NCBI RefSeq assembly: GCF_002532535.1
Contig: NZ_NQWI01000007.1
Location: 1 to 64,000, forward strand
Reading direction: 5' to 3'
Length of the DNA: 64,000 bases
DNA from: Candidatus Viridilinea mediisalina
Lineage (GTDB): Bacteria > Chloroflexota > Chloroflexia > Chloroflexales > Chloroflexaceae
Below are positions 62,289-64,000 of this stretch, one piece after another. The translations under genes and the position numbers were made by a program. Every line of letters begins with the position of its first letter. The stretch's first letter is position 1. The notes beneath the pieces are model-generated. The model did not search any database and had not been told where the DNA came from. It was given only the letters and a program-made list of their open reading frames with translations.

Positions 62289-63497
62289 TTACCACGACGC
62301 CTCTGCATCAATCAGATAGGTATTGATAATCTCGTCGGTATACTCCACCAGCAGATCAAACTCATCCTCTGGCACCAGTGTACTCAAGATCGAAAGCTTA
62401 TCGCCCCGTTGCTCGATGAAGCTATTGCCGAGTAACCGGCTCTCGCTATTGTCCGGGGTGTAGCTCCAGACAATCAGAATACTATCGTCACTTTGGAAAC
62501 GTGGCTCGTCCATGCCGAAATCGGTTGCTGCACTAAAGCTGCCCTCCAGAAATTCCTCGAGTAGTACCACCAGTTCGTCTTCACTGTAGGTACTCGCGTC
62601 TTCTTGAATGTCCACAAAGACGCCCGCATCACCTGTTGGATCGCTCCAAAAGAGCAACAAGCGATTGGCTAGGCTCATATCTTCAAGCGACCAATTTTCC
62701 GGGATGTCGATCTGGAAGATTCCTGAAGGATGCTCGTAGGTGCGTAGCCTACCAAACTCAATCGCAGTCTGCCCATCACTCGGCGCAACACTACCATTTG
62801 AGGTGCCAGCCAGCGCTGCGCGTGGGTTGATCCTGTAGGAGTTGATGATCTCATCAGTACCATCTACCAAGAGATCAAACTGCTCATCAGGGATAAGCGT
62901 CGTTAGAATCGAAACCTTGTCGCCCCGCTGCTCGATAAAGCTATTGCCCAACAGCATAACATCGGCATTGTTGTCGGCCCGAGCCAGATAGCTCCAGATC
63001 AGCAAGATACTATCATCACCCTGTACGACAGGTTCACCAAGCACATACTCACGTTCATCACTGAATTGAGTGTCTAAGAAATTGGCGAGAATATCGATTA
63101 ACTCATCATCACTGTAGTTGACAGCGCTCTCAAAGATATCCACAATCACCGCACCATTGCGGGTGGGATCGGTCCACACCAAGATCAACTCATCGGGCCT
63201 ACTACTATCTTGTAGCGACCAGTTTTCAGGAACGCTAATCTCAAACACCCCCGACGGATGCTCATAGGTTTGCAAACGTCCCATCTGCACTTCAAGCACA
63301 TTGCTCGAACCAGTGGGAGGCACAGGATCAGCAGGTTGTTCGGCGGCCTCACGGGTAGGGCGCGGTGTGCGGGTAGGGGACTCCGCCGCAGGCTCGCTCT
63401 GTTCCACCGCAGGGCTGCTCGCTCCGCCACAGGCCGCCAACACCAACAGCATCCCGATCATGATCACCAGCAACAGCCAACGTGGTACCCTCGTCAT
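62289..63497 (-). CDS. lipoprotein with two tandem 135-aa repeats
   Basis: A 402-aa protein with a lipoprotein signal: MTRVPRWLLLVIMIGMLL and lipobox LAAC. A Pro/Ser/Thr-rich linker (TRTPRPTREA) follows. Two homologous halves begin GRLQTYEHPSGVF and GRLRTYEHPSGIF and both contain LGNSFIEQRGDK. They resemble PsbP/DUF1795-like folds in length and pattern (VPENWSL), but the assignment is uncertain. ATG 63497 has GGAGGA upstream. It is probably exposed on the outer face of the membrane. Confidence 0.82.
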   Translation of the reverse strand: MTRVPRWLLLVIMIGMLLVLAACGGASSPAVEQSEPAAESPTRTPRPTREAAEQPADPVPPTGSSNVLEVQMGRLQTYEHPSGVFEISVPENWSLQDSSRPDELILVWTDPTRNGAVIVDIFESAVNYSDDELIDILANFLDTQFSDEREYVLGEPVVQGDDSILLIWSYLARADNNADVMLLGNSFIEQRGDKVSILTTLIPDEQFDLLVDGTDEIINSYRINPRAALAGTSNGSVAPSDGQTAIEFGRLRTYEHPSGIFQIDIPENWSLEDMSLANRLLLFWSDPTGDAGVFVDIQEDASTYSEDELVVLLEEFLEGSFSAATDFGMDEPRFQSDDSILIVWSYTPDNSESRLLGNSFIEQRGDKLSILSTLVPEDEFDLLVEYTDEIINTYLIDAEASW

Positions 63498-63625
63498 ACT
63501 ATCCTCCCTCATGGTAGCATGTGTACTACCGACTCTGACCTACAATGGTATGGTAACATGTAATCGTAGCAAAATGCGCCCTCTGGCGGAAAATTGGAGT
63601 AGCTTTGTGGCTTTGCCCCAAACTA

Positions 63626-63654
63626 TTGACAGCGCCATAGCCATAGGCTATACT
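63626..63654 (+). promoter_or_regulatory. sigma-70-type promoter upstream of the SRPBCC gene
   Basis: TTGACA at 63626-63631 and TATACT at 63649-63654 are separated by 17 bp. Transcription would begin about 63661, leaving an untranslated leader of about 80 nt before ATG 63741. Confidence 0.6.
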
Positions 63655-63740
63655 GGACTTGTGCAAAGGCTTAAACAAACCTTTGCAAGAGCTTTCACAA
63701 ATGCACACCCTACTATAGTCAACGAGAGGGGACGGGGGTT

Positions 63741-64000
63741 ATGATCAAAGCAGTTCGGCGGGTATTCATCGCACAGACAACGCCGCAGGCGATCTTTACC
63801 GCGCTCTCTGATCCCCAGAGCATCGTCGAATTTCTGCCCCGCATGAAGCGCGCCGAGTTGTTGGAACGCGATGATGAGCAGCGTAAGGCCCGCCTCGTCA
63901 CCTATATGGGCGTCGGTGGCTTCTTTGGTACCATTCGTTGTGAGGGTGACCTCACCTGGGAAGAGAATCGAGAGATTCATTTTCAGGTGCGTAGCCCCCT
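63741..64000 (+). CDS. SRPBCC-fold protein, 5' part (runs off the window)
   Basis: The frame is open to the end of the window, giving 86 residues: MIKAVRRVFIAQTTPQAIFTA, then ALSDPQSIVEFLP and VGGFFGTIRCEGDLTWEE. The pattern (VxRVxIxxPxxxxFxxLxDP) is that of polyketide cyclase/START-like SRPBCC proteins that bind small hydrophobic ligands. The start has GAGGGGACGGGGG upstream and a good promoter. The C-terminal part is missing. Confidence 0.7.
   Translation, partial: MIKAVRRVFIAQTTPQAIFTALSDPQSIVEFLPRMKRAELLERDDEQRKARLVTYMGVGGFFGTIRCEGDLTWEENREIHFQVRSP

Overview
The window (64 kb, GC-rich) looks like a chromosome segment of a Chloroflexota bacterium, probably class Chloroflexia. The hints are a large secreted DUF11-repeat protein ending in the LYLPLVVR-type tail that I associate with Chloroflexota exoproteins, a class II (B12-dependent) ribonucleotide reductase, a stand-alone V4R-domain protein, and a genome heavily invaded by small palindromic repeats. 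This placement is an inference; no rRNA or tRNA gene was seen.

Region 1 (about 0.28-18.7 kb) is a defence island, all on the + strand. An outer gene set consists of a DrmD-like SNF2/SF2 helicase, a GxxExxY nuclease-fold protein, a very large PglX/DrmMI-like adenine methyltransferase, a McrB-like AAA+ GTPase/ATPase and a McrC/DUF2357-like nuclease with a C-terminal HEPN-like RX4H motif. Between the methyltransferase and the McrB-like gene sit a DUF4160/DUF2442 pair and a complete Gabija operon (gajA, gajB). The Gabija operon is bounded by a perfect 9-bp inverted repeat (GTTATGCGC / GCGCATAAC) and followed by a bulged hairpin like an integron attC site, so it may have arrived as a gene cassette. 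The helicase and methyltransferase genes carry in-frame insertions of the same palindromic repeats that fill the spaces between the genes: five copies of one family plus one of another in the methyltransferase, and one or two in the helicase. This is the most unusual feature of the window.

Region 2 (18.9-26.2 kb) holds metabolic genes: GlcF-type Fe-S protein, CoA-disulfide-reductase/NADH-oxidase-like flavoprotein, V4R protein, metallo-beta-lactamase-fold hydrolase, a KAS III-like enzyme and a Fic protein with its own inhibitory helix. Region 3 (26.6-37.1 kb) has nrdJ, a heterodimeric ABC exporter pair, a protoporphyrinogen-oxidase/amine-oxidase-like flavoprotein, an SDR, and two regulators of the anti-sigma/anti-anti-sigma type. 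Region 4 (37.5-45.3 kb) has a small envelope glycosylation operon (GT2, methyltransferase, UPF0104 flippase-like protein, zinc-ribbon peptide), hpf, a GNAT, an alpha/beta hydrolase, trmD and an FtsW/RodA protein. Region 5 (45.5-64 kb) has the DUF11 exoprotein, asnS, galK, an alpha/beta hydrolase, a response regulator and a large hybrid histidine kinase, proB, a COG3375-type acetyltransferase, gabD, a lipoprotein with an internal duplication and the start of an SRPBCC gene with a clear sigma-70-type promoter.

Nearly every intergenic gap is filled with palindromic repeats from at least eight families: the GGATGGCGC-type element, the ACCACAGAGGC-type element, a MITE with GGCTGTCTGAAAAG ends, a 100-bp MITE nested in another palindrome, a GTTAGCGCG-ended element, a GGCGGC-NNN-GCCGCC-core palindrome with arms that change but stay complementary, an AGATTGT heptamer element, and an 8-bp CCTCGCGY tandem array. 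Most of these could fold as hairpins and some sit where terminators would be expected.
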